From Acidobacteriota bacterium (GTDB taxonomy: Bacteria > Acidobacteriota > UBA6911), in contig JAISUT010000046.1 in NCBI GenBank assembly GCA_031271905.1, positions 1 to 43,318 on the forward strand: a stretch of 43,318 bases of DNA, given 5' to 3'. Below the pieces are notes generated by a model. The model did not search any database, was not told the origin of the DNA, and saw nothing but the letters and a program-made list of their open reading frames with translations. Within the stretch, counting starts at the first letter, position 1. The number at the start of each line of letters is the position of its first letter. Positions 15,788-24,543 of the stretch are shown in pieces. Made by a program: the position numbers and the translations under genes.

Positions 15788-16912
15788 ATGAAAATCACGA
15801 TCATCGGTTGCGGGTTGATCGGGGGGTCGCTCGGGCTGGCGTTGAAGCGGCGCCTGCCGGAACACGCCGTCGCCTGCCTTGACTTGCCGGAACGCATCCC
15901 CGCGATCCAAGAGGCCGCAGTCGCCGACAGCATCGGCACCTTGGACGATTTCGCAGCGCACATACCAGGGAGCGACTTGGTGGTGATCGCCACCCCCGTG
16001 CAGTTCGTCTTGGAGACGCTTGTCCGGCTCAAGCCCTTTTTGAAAGCGGGGGCGGTCGTCACCGACGTGGGCAGCACCAAGGAGAGGATCATGGCCGAGG
16101 CGCCCAATCTGCTCCCCTCCGGCGTCCACTTCATCGGCGGGCATCCGATGGCGGGGGGCGAACGCTCGGGGGTGGAGGCCGCCGACCCGCTCCTCTTCAG
16201 CGACCGGGTCTACGCGCTCTGCCCGTACCAAGACACGCCGCCGGAGGCGCTGTTGGCGATGATCGAGCTGGTGGAGGGGCTGGGGGCGGTCCCGGTCACG
16301 ATCGAGCCGGGGGAGCACGACCGCGTCGTGGCGATGGTCAGCCACCTGCCGCACTTCATCTCGTTGGCGCTCATGCACGCGGCCCTGGCGGGGGACGCCG
16401 AGCACGGAATGTTGGAGAAGATGGCGGGGCGCGGCTTCCTGGACATGACACGTCTTGCGGCGTCGGACTACGCGATGTGGCGCGGGGTCATGGAGACCAA
16501 CGCCGCCGCCATCGGCGAGGCGATGGCGCGCTTCGACCGGAGCCTCCGGTTCATCACGGAGAAGATGGGCGAGCCGGAGGGCGAGGCCGTCTGGGAGCGG
16601 GCGGCGCAGAAGCGCCGGACGATGGCGCCGGAAAGCGTCGCGCGCTCCCGCCGGCAGGATCTGCGCAGCGTGATCGACCGGCAGGACAAGCTGATGCTGT
16701 CGGTGCTGGCGCGCCGCTTCGACGCCGTGCGCAAGATCGGGAGGCTGAAGATGAGGCAGGCCGCGCCAGTGGTGGACTCCGACCGCGAGCGCCGGATGAT
16801 GGTCGAGCGCCGCGACTGGGGCAAGTCGCTGAACCTGCCCGAGGAGATGGTCGAGGAGCTGTTCGCCGTCATCTTGAAGCACAGCTCCCGCCTCCAGGCG
16901 ACGGAATCGTGA
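15788..16912 (+). CDS. tyrA: prephenate dehydrogenase fused to C-terminal chorismate mutase
   Basis: A 374-residue bifunctional enzyme. Residues 1-280 are a TyrA dehydrogenase: NAD-binding GCGLIGGSLG at the N-terminus, TDVGSTKE, FIGGHPMAGGERSG, and the catalytic His in SHLPHFIS. Residues about 291-371 are an AroQ-class chorismate mutase: LRSVIDRQDKLMLSVLARR, the Lys of RLK, and a Glu-rich last helix. In E. coli TyrA the mutase is at the N-terminus; here it is C-terminal. The protein converts chorismate via prephenate to 4-hydroxyphenylpyruvate. The ribosome site GAAGGAGG is strong, and the gene is co-transcribed with aroF. Confidence 0.93.
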   Translation: MKITIIGCGLIGGSLGLALKRRLPEHAVACLDLPERIPAIQEAAVADSIGTLDDFAAHIPGSDLVVIATPVQFVLETLVRLKPFLKAGAVVTDVGSTKERIMAEAPNLLPSGVHFIGGHPMAGGERSGVEAADPLLFSDRVYALCPYQDTPPEALLAMIELVEGLGAVPVTIEPGEHDRVVAMVSHLPHFISLALMHAALAGDAEHGMLEKMAGRGFLDMTRLAASDYAMWRGVMETNAAAIGEAMARFDRSLRFITEKMGEPEGEAVWERAAQKRRTMAPESVARSRRQDLRSVIDRQDKLMLSVLARRFDAVRKIGRLKMRQAAPVVDSDRERRMMVERRDWGKSLNLPEEMVEELFAVILKHSSRLQATES

Positions 16913-17239
16913 CCGGCGACACGGCGCGCCCCAAAAGTTTTGACTTTGCTGAGGCTATGGGCATGGGTATACTTGCGCGCATGCTTGCTTGGGAGGGGGC
17001 GTGCGACAGTCCAAGCGTCGTCGCATATGGACGAGTCGATGATCGTCCGGATCAACGCCGTCGCGAAGGCGAAAAACGGTTTCCCTTTAAAGGGGACCTC
17101 TGAAAACCTCGCAGACAAGGCGTCGCCGCAGGTCGAAAAGCGGAGTTTGCCGAGGTGAATGAGCATTTTCGACCAAGGCGCGACGCAGCGTCCGGGGTTT
17201 TAGATGTTCCCTAAAATTAGGAAGGGAGGGGCAGGGGGG
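16913..17239. other. intergenic region with possible selD promoter and repeat
   Basis: No supported gene. TTGCTG (16946-16951) and TATACT (16968-16973), 16 bp apart, could be the selD promoter. The long form of the GGGAACC inverted-repeat element fills 17092-17211. The short frame beginning near 17034 mostly translates the repeat and is not a gene. Confidence 0.5.
17092..17211 (+). repeat. GGGAACC inverted-repeat element, long form
   Basis: Starts GGGGACCTCTGAAAACC and ends GGTTTTAGATGTTCCC, which are imperfect inverted repeats of each other. The inner ~57 bp are bounded by two CAAGGCG words and are absent from the short forms. It lies in the leader of selD. Confidence 0.8.
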
Positions 17240-18286
17240 ATGGACAGGGATCAGGTTCGGCTCACGTCGCTGACTTCGGCTGCCGGTTGAGCGGCCAAGA
17301 TGGGGCCGGAGGCCCTCGCCGAGGTTTTACGCCCGCTCGGCGAGATCTTTCAGGCGCGCGACTTCCCCGACCTCCTGGTGGGGTTGGCGATCAGCGACGA
17401 CGCCGCCGTGTACAAGGTCAACGACGAGCTGGCGATCATCCAGACGCTCGACTTCTTCACGCCGGTGGTGGACGACCCTTACGAGTTCGGCGCCATCGCC
17501 GCCGCCAACTCCATGAGCGACGTCTACGCCATGGGGGGCGAGGTGACGCTCGCCTTGAACATCTGCGGCTTCCCCTGTTCGCTCGCCCCGGGAATCCTGA
17601 CCGAGATATTGCGCGGCGGCGCGGAGAAGGTGCGCGAGGCGGGCGGCATCGTGGCGGGCGGGCACACGATCGACGCCAAGGAGCCGCAGTTCGGCCTTTC
17701 GGTGATGGGACGGGTGCGCCCCGACCGGATCTTCACCAAGGCGGGGGCGCGCCCCGGCGACGCGCTGGTGCTGACCAAGCCCCTGGGGGTCGGCATCGTC
17801 ACGACCGCCGCCAAGGGGGACGCCGCCGAACCCGCGCACATAGCCGCCGCCGCCGCGTCGATGAAGAAGCTCAACCGCGACGCCGCGCGCGTCCTACGGC
17901 AGGTCGGCGTGCGCGCCTGCACCGACATCACGGGCTTCGCCCTGCTCGGCCACGGCTCGGAGATGGCCGAAAAGGGCGGCGTCGAGCTGCGCTTCGAGCT
18001 GGGGCGCCTCCCGTTCTTGGACGGCGCGCGGCGGTACGCCGACGAGCAGCTTTTCCCCGGCGGGGCGGGGCGCAACCAGAAGTGCTACCAAGGCCGCGTC
18101 CGGTTCGCCGACGGCATCCCGGAGGAGGTGCGCCTGCTGCTCTTCACGCCGGAGACCTCGGGGGGGTTGCTCGCCGCCGTCCCGCAGGACAGGCTGGCGG
18201 AGGCGGAGCGGCTTTTCGCCGAGGCGGGGCAGGCGGCATGGGTCGTCGGCGACGTCCGCGAAGGGCGGGGCATCGTGGTTTCATAG
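17240..18286 (+). CDS. selD: selenide, water dikinase, selenocysteine-containing (UGA codon 17)
   Basis: Makes selenophosphate from selenide and ATP for selenocysteine and selenouridine synthesis. Reading from the ATG at 17240, behind a GGAGGGG-type ribosome site, gives MDRDQVRLTSLTSAAG, then TGA at 17288-17290, then AAKMGPEAL. This aligns with the E. coli N-terminus around its catalytic Cys17 and Lys20, so the TGA is read as selenocysteine at the active site. The second Cys of that motif is Ala here. Further landmarks are SDDAAVY, TLDFFTPVVDDP, AMGG, GGHTIDAKEP, TDITGFALLGH and TPETSGGLL. The product has 348 residues. An ATG-initiated frame at 17300 exists but lacks the catalytic residue. 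SelA, SelB and tRNA-Sec must be elsewhere. Confidence 0.93.
17291..17320 (+). promoter_or_regulatory. candidate bacterial SECIS hairpin in selD
   Basis: Immediately 3' of the UGA, GGGCC (17303-17307) and GGCCC (17311-17315) form a short stem whose loop GGA lies 18-20 bases after the UGA. That is within the distance at which bacterial SelB-binding hairpins present their loop. The fold is small and was judged by eye. Confidence 0.55.
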
Positions 18287-18374
18287 AGGTTGCCACTTGC
18301 TTTTTCCCTCCGATATTTCTATGATTTGCCTCTTTGGATTTCGACTAACGCGATGAACGGAGATTTTTAGGACG

Positions 18375-18515
18375 ATGAAAAGGACGTTTCAGCCCAACAA
18401 CAGCAAACGGAAAAAGGTACACGGCTTCCGCGAACGCATGTCCACCAAGGGCGGTCGCCTGGTGCTCAAACGCAGGCGCGCCAAAGGGCGCAAAAGGCTT
18501 ACGGTGAGTGGTTAA
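18375..18515 (+). CDS. rpmH: 50S ribosomal protein L34
   Basis: A 46-residue, very basic protein, [18 protein letters not shown]..., with the conserved [26 protein letters not shown] core and the family's normal length. It lies in the conserved order rpmH-rnpA-yidD-yidC and overlaps rnpA by eight bases, so the two are translationally coupled. It is a structural part of the large ribosomal subunit. Confidence 0.97.
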   Translation: MKRTFQPNNSKRKKVHGFRERMSTKGGRLVLKRRRAKGRKRLTVSG

Positions 18516-18873
18516 CGCGACTGTTGAGAAGTTCCCGCACGCCGTCCGCGTCGTCCGTTCCGCAGACTACCGGGCGATCTACGACGCCGGTGGGAAGATA
18601 TATTCGTCAAACTTCGTGTTGTTCAGCCGCAGGAACGCCCTCGGGCGTTCCCGGCTGGGAATAACGGTGTCCCGGAAGGTGGGCGGGGCGGTGGTGCGAA
18701 ACCGGGTGAAGCGCCTGTTCCGGGAGATTTTCCGCAGGTCTTCGAGTCAAATCCCCAGCCCTTTCGACATGGTGGTCAACGCCAAGGCCGGTTGCGCCAA
18801 GGCTGGCTACGACGGGTTGCGCGCGGAGTTCTTGGTCGCCATGAGGAAGTTGGGCGACCGGAAGGGTCGGTAG
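18508..18873 (+). CDS. rnpA: ribonuclease P protein component
   Basis: A 121-residue basic protein that assists the RNase P RNA in cutting tRNA 5' leaders. The GTG start at 18508 lies inside the rpmH stop region, the usual arrangement. [28 protein letters not shown] contains the family signature RNRxKRxxRE. The N-terminal [20 protein letters not shown] is also typical. Confidence 0.95.
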   Translation: MVNATVEKFPHAVRVVRSADYRAIYDAGGKIYSSNFVLFSRRNALGRSRLGITVSRKVGGAVVRNRVKRLFREIFRRSSSQIPSPFDMVVNAKAGCAKAGYDGLRAEFLVAMRKLGDRKGR

Positions 18874-18958
18874 GTCGCCGGCGTGACGGCCATGGTCGCT
18901 GTAGGCGCTCGCGGAAGGCGCGCCCCCGGTCGTCGGATTGCAGACAGGAGGCGGGTTC

Positions 18959-19189
18959 ATGCGCGCCATCGCCGATCTTGCCGGGAAGGCCGCCGTCGTC
19001 GCGCTGAAGTCCTATAAGCGTTTCATCTCCCCCTGCCTGCCGCACGCCTGCCGATTCGAACCGACCTGTTCCGTCTATATGCGCGAAGCTATAGAGAAAA
19101 AAGGCTTGGTCAAGGGCGTTTGCCTGGGTGTGCGCCGGTTGCTCAAATGCCACCCGTTTCACGAAGGGGGCTTTGACCCGGTGCCGTAG
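18959..19189 (+). CDS. yidD: YidD, membrane protein insertion efficiency factor
   Basis: A 76-residue protein with an N-terminal amphipathic/hydrophobic part and the hallmark [28 protein letters not shown], then [20 protein letters not shown]. The start at 18959 follows ACAGGAGGCG. It works with YidC next door in inserting inner-membrane proteins. Its stop codon overlaps by one base the short GGGAACC repeat element. Confidence 0.96.
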   Translation: MRAIADLAGKAAVVALKSYKRFISPCLPHACRFEPTCSVYMREAIEKKGLVKGVCLGVRRLLKCHPFHEGGFDPVP

Positions 19190-19251
19190 GGAGCCTTTAA
19201 AAACCTCGCAGACAAGGCGCAACGCAGCGTCCGGGTTTTTTAGAGGTTCCC
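19189..19251 (+). repeat. GGGAACC inverted-repeat element, short form
   Basis: 63 bp with near-perfect inverted ends GGGAGCCTTTAAAAACC and GGTTTTTTAGAGGTTCCC. Compared with 17092-17211, the inner segment between the CAAGGCG words is missing. It begins on the last base of the yidD stop codon and could act as a transcript hairpin between yidD and yidC. Confidence 0.85.
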
Positions 19252-19367
19252 CATAGTGGTAGGGGCGGGGGCTGTTCGCCCGAAGTTAGCCGTCCGCGTT
19301 TATAAACCGGCGGTCGCGGTTCTGCGCGTAAGCAGTCGCGGTCACCCCATCTTTTCTTTGCAATCAA

Positions 19368-21125
19368 ATGGAAAAAAGGCTAATTCTCTTCGTCGTCCTG
19401 ACCTTCGCGGTCTTTTTCGGCTTCCAGTACATCATGCCGAAAAAGCCCCAAAACAAACCCGAGCCGCCATCCACCGCGCAGGCCGAGCCGAAAACAGAGA
19501 CGCCGGCACCCCCCGCAACCGCCGCCACGCCGACCGCCACGCCGGCGGCGACGGCTGGCGACGAAGACGCCGCCTCCGATTCCGGCGGCGCGACCGCGCC
19601 GACCGCCGTGGCGGACACGCACGCCGCCGCGCAGAAGGTCGTCATCGACGGCGACCTGTACACCGCCGTCCTGGACAACCGGGGGGGGGTGTTGACCAGT
19701 TGGGAGCTCAAGGGCTACCAGACCTCGCGAAAAAGCAAGGACGAGCCTCGGCGCGTCTTCGACATGATCACCGGCGAGGCGCACAACGGACGGCTGTACC
19801 TCGGCTCCCTGATCCTCGGCGACGCCGCTACGGAGACGGTCGCCAACGACGAGTATTACGAAGTCTCGGTCGAAGGCGGCGGGCACGGCCCCGCTCCGGA
19901 AAAGCTCGCGCCGCCGGTCAAGGTGCGCCTCACCTTCAAACGCGGCGACCTCCAGTTGGAGAAGGTCTGGAGCTTCGACAAGGACAACTACACCGCCGAC
20001 CTCCGGCTGTCCGGAACGAAGGCGGGCAAGCCGCTCGAGGGGAGGCTCTTCCTAGGCGAGGACATCGGCCCCGCCTCGGAGCATTTCACCTCCAGCACCT
20101 CGCGTCTGGCGGCGGTCTACTCCCTCGGCGGCAAGGTGAAGCGCGAGACGCCCGACGACCCCGGCGATTTGAAACGGTTCGAGGGGGATGTGCGCTGGGC
20201 GGGCTTGGAGATGCAGTATTTCAGCCTGATCGCCATCCCGTCGCGACCACTCGGCTACTTCAACACCCAGACGGTCGAGTTGAAGGAGGCGGGCCTGGAC
20301 GGCGACACGGTCAAGCGCGACCTGCTGAAAGTCTCGTTGCCGCTCAACCCGGACGGTGGCGAGGACTACCGGCTCTACATCGGGCCCAAGAAGCAGGAGA
20401 ACCTGCAAAAGGCCGGGACGGATCTGAGCGGCGTCATCGACTACGGCATGTTCACCATCCTCGTCTACCCGCTCCTGACGGCGTTGCGCTGGATCCACCA
20501 GTTCATCCACAACTACGGCTGGTCGATCGTCGCCCTCACCTTCGCCTTGTCCCTGGTGCTGTTCCCGCTCCGGCTCAAGTCGATGCTCTCGATGAAGAAG
20601 ATGTCGGCGATCCAGCCCAAGGTGAAGGCCATCCAGGACAAGTACCGCCAGTACAAGGCGACCGACCCCCGCAAGCGCGAGATGAACACGGAGGTGATGG
20701 CCCTCTACAAGGAGCATGGCGTGAACCCGATGAGCGGCTGCCTGCCGATGATCATACAGATGCCGCTCCTTTTCGCCTTCTACCAGCTCTTGGCGCAATC
20801 CATCGACCTGCGTCAAGCGCCGTTCATCTGGTGGTTGCAAGACCTTTCGTCCAAAGACCCGTATTACATACTGCCGATCGCCATGGGGCTGACCATGTTC
20901 ATCTCGCAGAAGATGGCGCCGATGTCGCCCAGCGCCGACCCGACGCAGGCGAAGATGATGATGATCATGCCGCTGTTCTTCACCTTCTTCTTCTTCAACA
21001 TGTCCAGCGGCTTGAACCTCTATTTCCTGTGCAGTAACATCTTCCAGGTCACGTTCCAAAAGATCGCGGAGCGGTGGATTCCCAATGCGGCGGCGGCGCC
21101 CGCCAAGAAGGGCAAAGGGAAGTAG
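19368..21125 (+). CDS. yidC: membrane protein insertase YidC (Gram-negative, long form)
   Basis: A 585-residue inner-membrane insertase. It has an N-terminal membrane helix (MEKRLILFVVLTFAVFFGFQY), a Pro/Ala/Thr-rich linker to about residue 80 and a large periplasmic beta domain to about 350. The five-helix core follows, with the conserved LFPLRLKSMLSMKKM, ending in GCLPMIIQMPLLFAFYQLL and the PTQAKMMMIMPLFFTFFFF helix. The presence of the periplasmic domain argues for a diderm host. The start is supported by the membrane helix; the ribosome site is weak. Confidence 0.96.
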   Translation: MEKRLILFVVLTFAVFFGFQYIMPKKPQNKPEPPSTAQAEPKTETPAPPATAATPTATPAATAGDEDAASDSGGATAPTAVADTHAAAQKVVIDGDLYTAVLDNRGGVLTSWELKGYQTSRKSKDEPRRVFDMITGEAHNGRLYLGSLILGDAATETVANDEYYEVSVEGGGHGPAPEKLAPPVKVRLTFKRGDLQLEKVWSFDKDNYTADLRLSGTKAGKPLEGRLFLGEDIGPASEHFTSSTSRLAAVYSLGGKVKRETPDDPGDLKRFEGDVRWAGLEMQYFSLIAIPSRPLGYFNTQTVELKEAGLDGDTVKRDLLKVSLPLNPDGGEDYRLYIGPKKQENLQKAGTDLSGVIDYGMFTILVYPLLTALRWIHQFIHNYGWSIVALTFALSLVLFPLRLKSMLSMKKMSAIQPKVKAIQDKYRQYKATDPRKREMNTEVMALYKEHGVNPMSGCLPMIIQMPLLFAFYQLLAQSIDLRQAPFIWWLQDLSSKDPYYILPIAMGLTMFISQKMAPMSPSADPTQAKMMMIMPLFFTFFFFNMSSGLNLYFLCSNIFQVTFQKIAERWIPNAAAAPAKKGKGK

Positions 21126-21193
21126 GGGGCGTGGTGCGGCGCGCCGGGGAAACCTGACGGCGTCTGGTTCCATATTTCACGAGGAGGGGTGCT

Positions 21194-21655
21194 TTGGAAG
21201 AAGTGGTGAATTTTTGCGGGGATCTTCTGAAGCATCTCCATTTGGATCTGGTTGCCGAGGGGCGCGGGGAGCGCGACGGGGACGGCGTCATCCGCATCAA
21301 CGTCACGGGCGACGACCGGGGCTTGCTCCTTTCCAATTCGGCATCGCTCTTGAACAGCCTAGAATACCTGCTCAACAAGGCTTTCCCCGGCGACCATGCC
21401 GGAAGGCGCGAAGACGCGCCTCCCAGCGTCGAGCTCGATTCGGACGACTACCGGAAGCATCGCGAGCTGGAACTCAAGCTGCTTGCCAAGATGGGTTCGG
21501 AGAAAGTGCTGGCGTCCGGCAAGCCGCTCACCCTGCAACCGATGGTGCCACGCGAGCGACGCATCGTGCATTTGTCGCTGGCGGAGGTCGCGGGGGTGGA
21601 GAGCCGGAGCGAGGGGCGGGGCGACGACCGCAGCATCACCATCTTCCCCGCATAA
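21194..21655 (+). CDS. jag: Jag/KhpB-like KH-R3H RNA-binding protein
   Basis: A 153-residue protein that starts at TTG (21194), eight bases after a strong GAGGAGGGG site. The first ~70 residues form a KH-like domain, including GDDRGLLLSNSASLLNSLEYLLNKAF. The R3H domain follows, with LTLQPMVPRERRIVHLSLAEVAGVESRSEG. The extra N-terminal Jag_N domain of Gram-positive proteins is absent. The position between yidC and mnmE is the conserved one. It is a cytoplasmic RNA binder, probably post-transcriptional. Confidence 0.9.
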   Translation: MEEVVNFCGDLLKHLHLDLVAEGRGERDGDGVIRINVTGDDRGLLLSNSASLLNSLEYLLNKAFPGDHAGRREDAPPSVELDSDDYRKHRELELKLLAKMGSEKVLASGKPLTLQPMVPRERRIVHLSLAEVAGVESRSEGRGDDRSITIFPA

Positions 21656-21793
21656 CCGGCTGTTTTGCGGGGTGCCGCGACACACCACGCCCCGTCGACG
21701 CCCCGCCGGTTGACGCTTGACGCAGGGGTGGCTCGCACCGCGCGCCACCGCACCCCGAAGCGCTTCGCGTCGCACCCGCAGAAAACGGAAAGC

Positions 21794-23230
21794 ATGCACG
21801 ACACCGCCGACACCATCTGCGCGCCTTCCACCCCGCCGGGACGCTCCGGCATCGCCGTCGTGCGCCTCTGCGGGCCTGGCACCCTGCCGATCTTGCAAAA
21901 GGTCTGCGCCCGCAAGGCCGCCGCCATGCCGCTTGCGCCGCGTCGCGCGACGCTCTGCCCGCTGGTGCGCCCGGTGGGGGGCGTTGGCGGCGACGCCACG
22001 TCCGGCGAAACCCCCGGCGCATTCCTCGACGAAGCCCTCGTCACCTTTTTCCCCGCGTCGCGCTCCTACACGGGCGAGGACATAGCGGAGTTCTCCCTAC
22101 ATGGCAACCCCGTCATCGTCGCGGCGCTCCTGGAAACCCTCTGCGGGCTGGGCGCGCGCCTTGCCGCGCCGGGGGAGTTCACCATGCGGGCGTTCCTTGG
22201 CGGGCGCATGGATCTGGCCGAGGCCGAGGCGGTGCATGACATCATCGCCGCCCGGACGCTCTACCAGGCGCAGGTGGCTGCGCGGCAGCGCGGGGGGGCG
22301 CTGGCGCGGGAGTTGCGGCCGGTCAAGGACGGCCTTGTAGAAGCCGTCGCAGACCTCGAATCGGCGGTGGAGTTCGCAGAGGAAGACCTCCCGACCGCGT
22401 CGCGACAGGCGACGCTCGACCTGCTCGACGGCATCTGCCGTAAAATAAACGGTCACATCGACTCCTTCCGGCGGGGGCGCGTCGTGCGGGAAGGGTTCTC
22501 CTTGGCGCTCGTCGGCGCGCCCAACGCGGGCAAGAGCAGCCTGTTCAACGCCCTGCTCGGGCGGGAGCGCTCCATCGTCACCGACATGCCCGGCACCACG
22601 CGCGACCTGGTGTCCGAGGAGGCCGCCATCGGCGGCGTCCCGGTGCGCCTGGAAGACACGGCGGGTTTGCGCGACCAAGAAGGCGCGGGCGACGACGCCG
22701 AGCGGCTGGGCATGGAGCGAAGCCGCCAAGCCGCCATCGACGCGGACGCCGTCCTCCTGGTCGTGGACGCGGGCCGTGCGCCCACGGCGGCGGACAGGGG
22801 CTTGCGCGACCGGTTGGACGCCCTCGGCGTCGCCCTCGGCGTCGTCGCCTTCAACAAGTCCGACCTCCCCCCTTGCATGACGGAGGAGGGGAAGCGGCGG
22901 CTCGCCGGGGCATGGCGTCACTTGGACGTTTCGGCGAAAACCGGCGCGGGGGTCGAAGGGCTCCGGGAGACGATCCTGGGACAGGTCATGGGCGGGGCGG
23001 GTGCTGGCGCGGACGGACCGCTGGTCACGAACCTGCGTCACCGCCAAGCCCTCGAACGCGCCCAAGGCCACATCCGACGCGGGTGCGAGGCCCTGGCGCA
23101 AGGGCTGTCCGAGGAGTTCGCGTTGATGGATTTGCGCAAGGCGTTGGACGCGCTGGGGGAGATCACCGGCGAGACCGGCACGGAGGATCTGCTCGACCAG
23201 ATCTTCTCGAAGTTCTGCGTCGGCAAGTGA
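21794..23230 (+). CDS. mnmE: tRNA modification GTPase MnmE
   Basis: A 478-residue GTPase that with MnmG makes 5-carboxymethylaminomethyluridine at wobble U34. The start at 21794 gives DTICAPSTPPGRSGIAVVRLCG, the usual TrmE N-terminus. The folate-binding domain is followed by G1 GAPNAGKSS, the TDMPGTTRD switch, DTAG and NKSD, and the protein ends with the invariant CVGK, whose Cys is catalytically needed. It lies 17 bp from the convergent dusB stop. MnmE also binds selenium-pathway tRNAs as substrates for 2-selenouridine, which fits with selD nearby, but that link is inference. Confidence 0.95.
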   Translation: MHDTADTICAPSTPPGRSGIAVVRLCGPGTLPILQKVCARKAAAMPLAPRRATLCPLVRPVGGVGGDATSGETPGAFLDEALVTFFPASRSYTGEDIAEFSLHGNPVIVAALLETLCGLGARLAAPGEFTMRAFLGGRMDLAEAEAVHDIIAARTLYQAQVAARQRGGALARELRPVKDGLVEAVADLESAVEFAEEDLPTASRQATLDLLDGICRKINGHIDSFRRGRVVREGFSLALVGAPNAGKSSLFNALLGRERSIVTDMPGTTRDLVSEEAAIGGVPVRLEDTAGLRDQEGAGDDAERLGMERSRQAAIDADAVLLVVDAGRAPTAADRGLRDRLDALGVALGVVAFNKSDLPPCMTEEGKRRLAGAWRHLDVSAKTGAGVEGLRETILGQVMGGAGAGADGPLVTNLRHRQALERAQGHIRRGCEALAQGLSEEFALMDLRKALDALGEITGETGTEDLLDQIFSKFCVGK

Positions 23231-23247
23231 CCTCTTTCAAGCGGGCG

Positions 23248-24219
23248 TCAAGCGGCGTCGTTTGAAAAGTGGTCGTGGACCGAGGCGAGAAACTCCTCCG
23301 CCGTGCGCGCCTCGTGCATCCGCGCGCGCAGGCGCGAACTGCCGGGGAAGCCTTTGGCCAGGCACCCGCCCAGCTTCTTGAGCTTGCCGAGCGCGACCGG
23401 GGGCGGGAGCTCGCGGCTCACCCTGCCGAGGAAGTCGAGCGTGAAACGGACGCGCTCCCCGTGTCCCGTCTCCGTCACCGGCCTGTCGTTCAGGTGGTCC
23501 CACGCCTGGCGGATGAGCCAGGGGTTGGAAAGGACGCCGCGCCCCAACATGACGCCGTCCACCCCCGTCTCCCGGAACATCCGCGCCGCGTCCTCCGGCG
23601 CGAACACGTCGCCGTTGCCGATGACCGGGATGCGCGCATGCGCCTTGACCTCGGCGACGACCCTCCAGTCCGCCTTGCCGGAGAACATGTCCGAGCGCGT
23701 CCGCCCGTGTATCGCAAGGGCTTCGACGCCGCAATCCTCGGCCAGCCGCAAGACCTCCACGGCGTTTATGGAGTCATGATCCCAGCCGGAGCGTATCTTC
23801 ACCGTCAGCGGGGCCTTGGTCGCGCGGCGCACGGCGCGGAAGATCTTCTCCATCAGCGGCATGTCGCGCAGGAGGTTGCTCCCGCCCCCTTGGCGCACCA
23901 CCTTCTTGACCGGGCAGCCCATGTTGATGTCGATGATGTCCGCGCCCGCCTCCTCGACCATGGCGGCGGAGGCGGCCATCCGCGCCGGATCCGCGCCGAA
24001 TATCTGCACGGCGATGGGGCGCTCGCCTTCCTCGAAGCGGGTCAGCGGTTCCGAGCGCGCCCGGTTGCGGGTCATCCCCTCCGTGCTGACCAGCTCGGAC
24101 ACCACCAGGCCGCAACCGCCGAGCTGCTTGACGGCCATGCGGAAGAGGGAGTCGGTGTGCCCCGCCAGCGGCGCCAGCACGAGCGGCGGAGAGATCACGA
24201 CATCGCGAATTTTGAACAT
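23248..24219 (-). CDS. dusB: tRNA-dihydrouridine synthase (Dus family, DusB-like)
   Basis: A 323-residue flavoenzyme that reduces uridines in the tRNA D-loop. The start at 24219 gives IRDVVISPPLVLAPLAGHTDSLFR, the typical N-terminus. The active-site Cys is in DINMGCPVKKV, followed by GGGSNLLRD, the KIRSGWD motif, AIHGRTRSDMFSG and IGNGDVF. The frame stays open about 300 bp further upstream, but that part has no Dus similarity. The DusB label among Dus subfamilies is likely but not secure. Confidence 0.9.
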   Translation of the reverse strand: MFKIRDVVISPPLVLAPLAGHTDSLFRMAVKQLGGCGLVVSELVSTEGMTRNRARSEPLTRFEEGERPIAVQIFGADPARMAASAAMVEEAGADIIDINMGCPVKKVVRQGGGSNLLRDMPLMEKIFRAVRRATKAPLTVKIRSGWDHDSINAVEVLRLAEDCGVEALAIHGRTRSDMFSGKADWRVVAEVKAHARIPVIGNGDVFAPEDAARMFRETGVDGVMLGRGVLSNPWLIRQAWDHLNDRPVTETGHGERVRFTLDFLGRVSRELPPPVALGKLKKLGGCLAKGFPGSSRLRARMHEARTAEEFLASVHDHFSNDAA

Positions 24220-24543
24220 GGGCGCATTATAGCGGACTTGAGGCGCGCGATTCAGCCTTGAACACATGAAAATAACAAGAAGACTTCCGCCGAATTCGAA
24301 AGTAAGTTTGATGATGGAACCATAATCGCAGTAGAGATGGAGACGGCGGATGCAGGAGCCGTCAGCATCAAATCCATGTGGAAGAAAGTACCCGGAGGGA
24401 ATCATGCAGGTGCAAGCACCTACCCGATCCCAACGTCCGAAACTGCCTCCGGGAATGTATCCAACGTACTCCCTCCCTCCGCCCCTGGCAAGGGCGCGGC
24501 CGCATTTGTCAAGCCACATTCTGTTTTTTTTGCGCTACAGGCG
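24220..24543. other. intergenic region, no feature recognised
   Basis: Between the aldehyde dehydrogenase stop and the dusB start. No motif, RNA gene or named repeat was seen, apart from a tiny AGGTGC/GCACCT dyad near 24418. Confidence 0.5.

Noticed and set aside
17287-18324. 345-residue open frame overlapping selD in another frame
   Set aside because: No SelD motifs; the selD frame is conserved through its full length.
18300-23240. Possible chromosome replication origin near rpmH-rnpA-yidC-mnmE
   Set aside because: dnaA is not adjacent (selD lies upstream of rpmH), and no cluster of DnaA boxes was seen; the block alone is not enough.
23234-23269. Stem CTTTCAAGCG/CGTTTGAAAAG as a terminator between mnmE and dusB
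   Set aside because: It has a bulge, overlaps the dusB 3' end and lacks a T-run on either strand.
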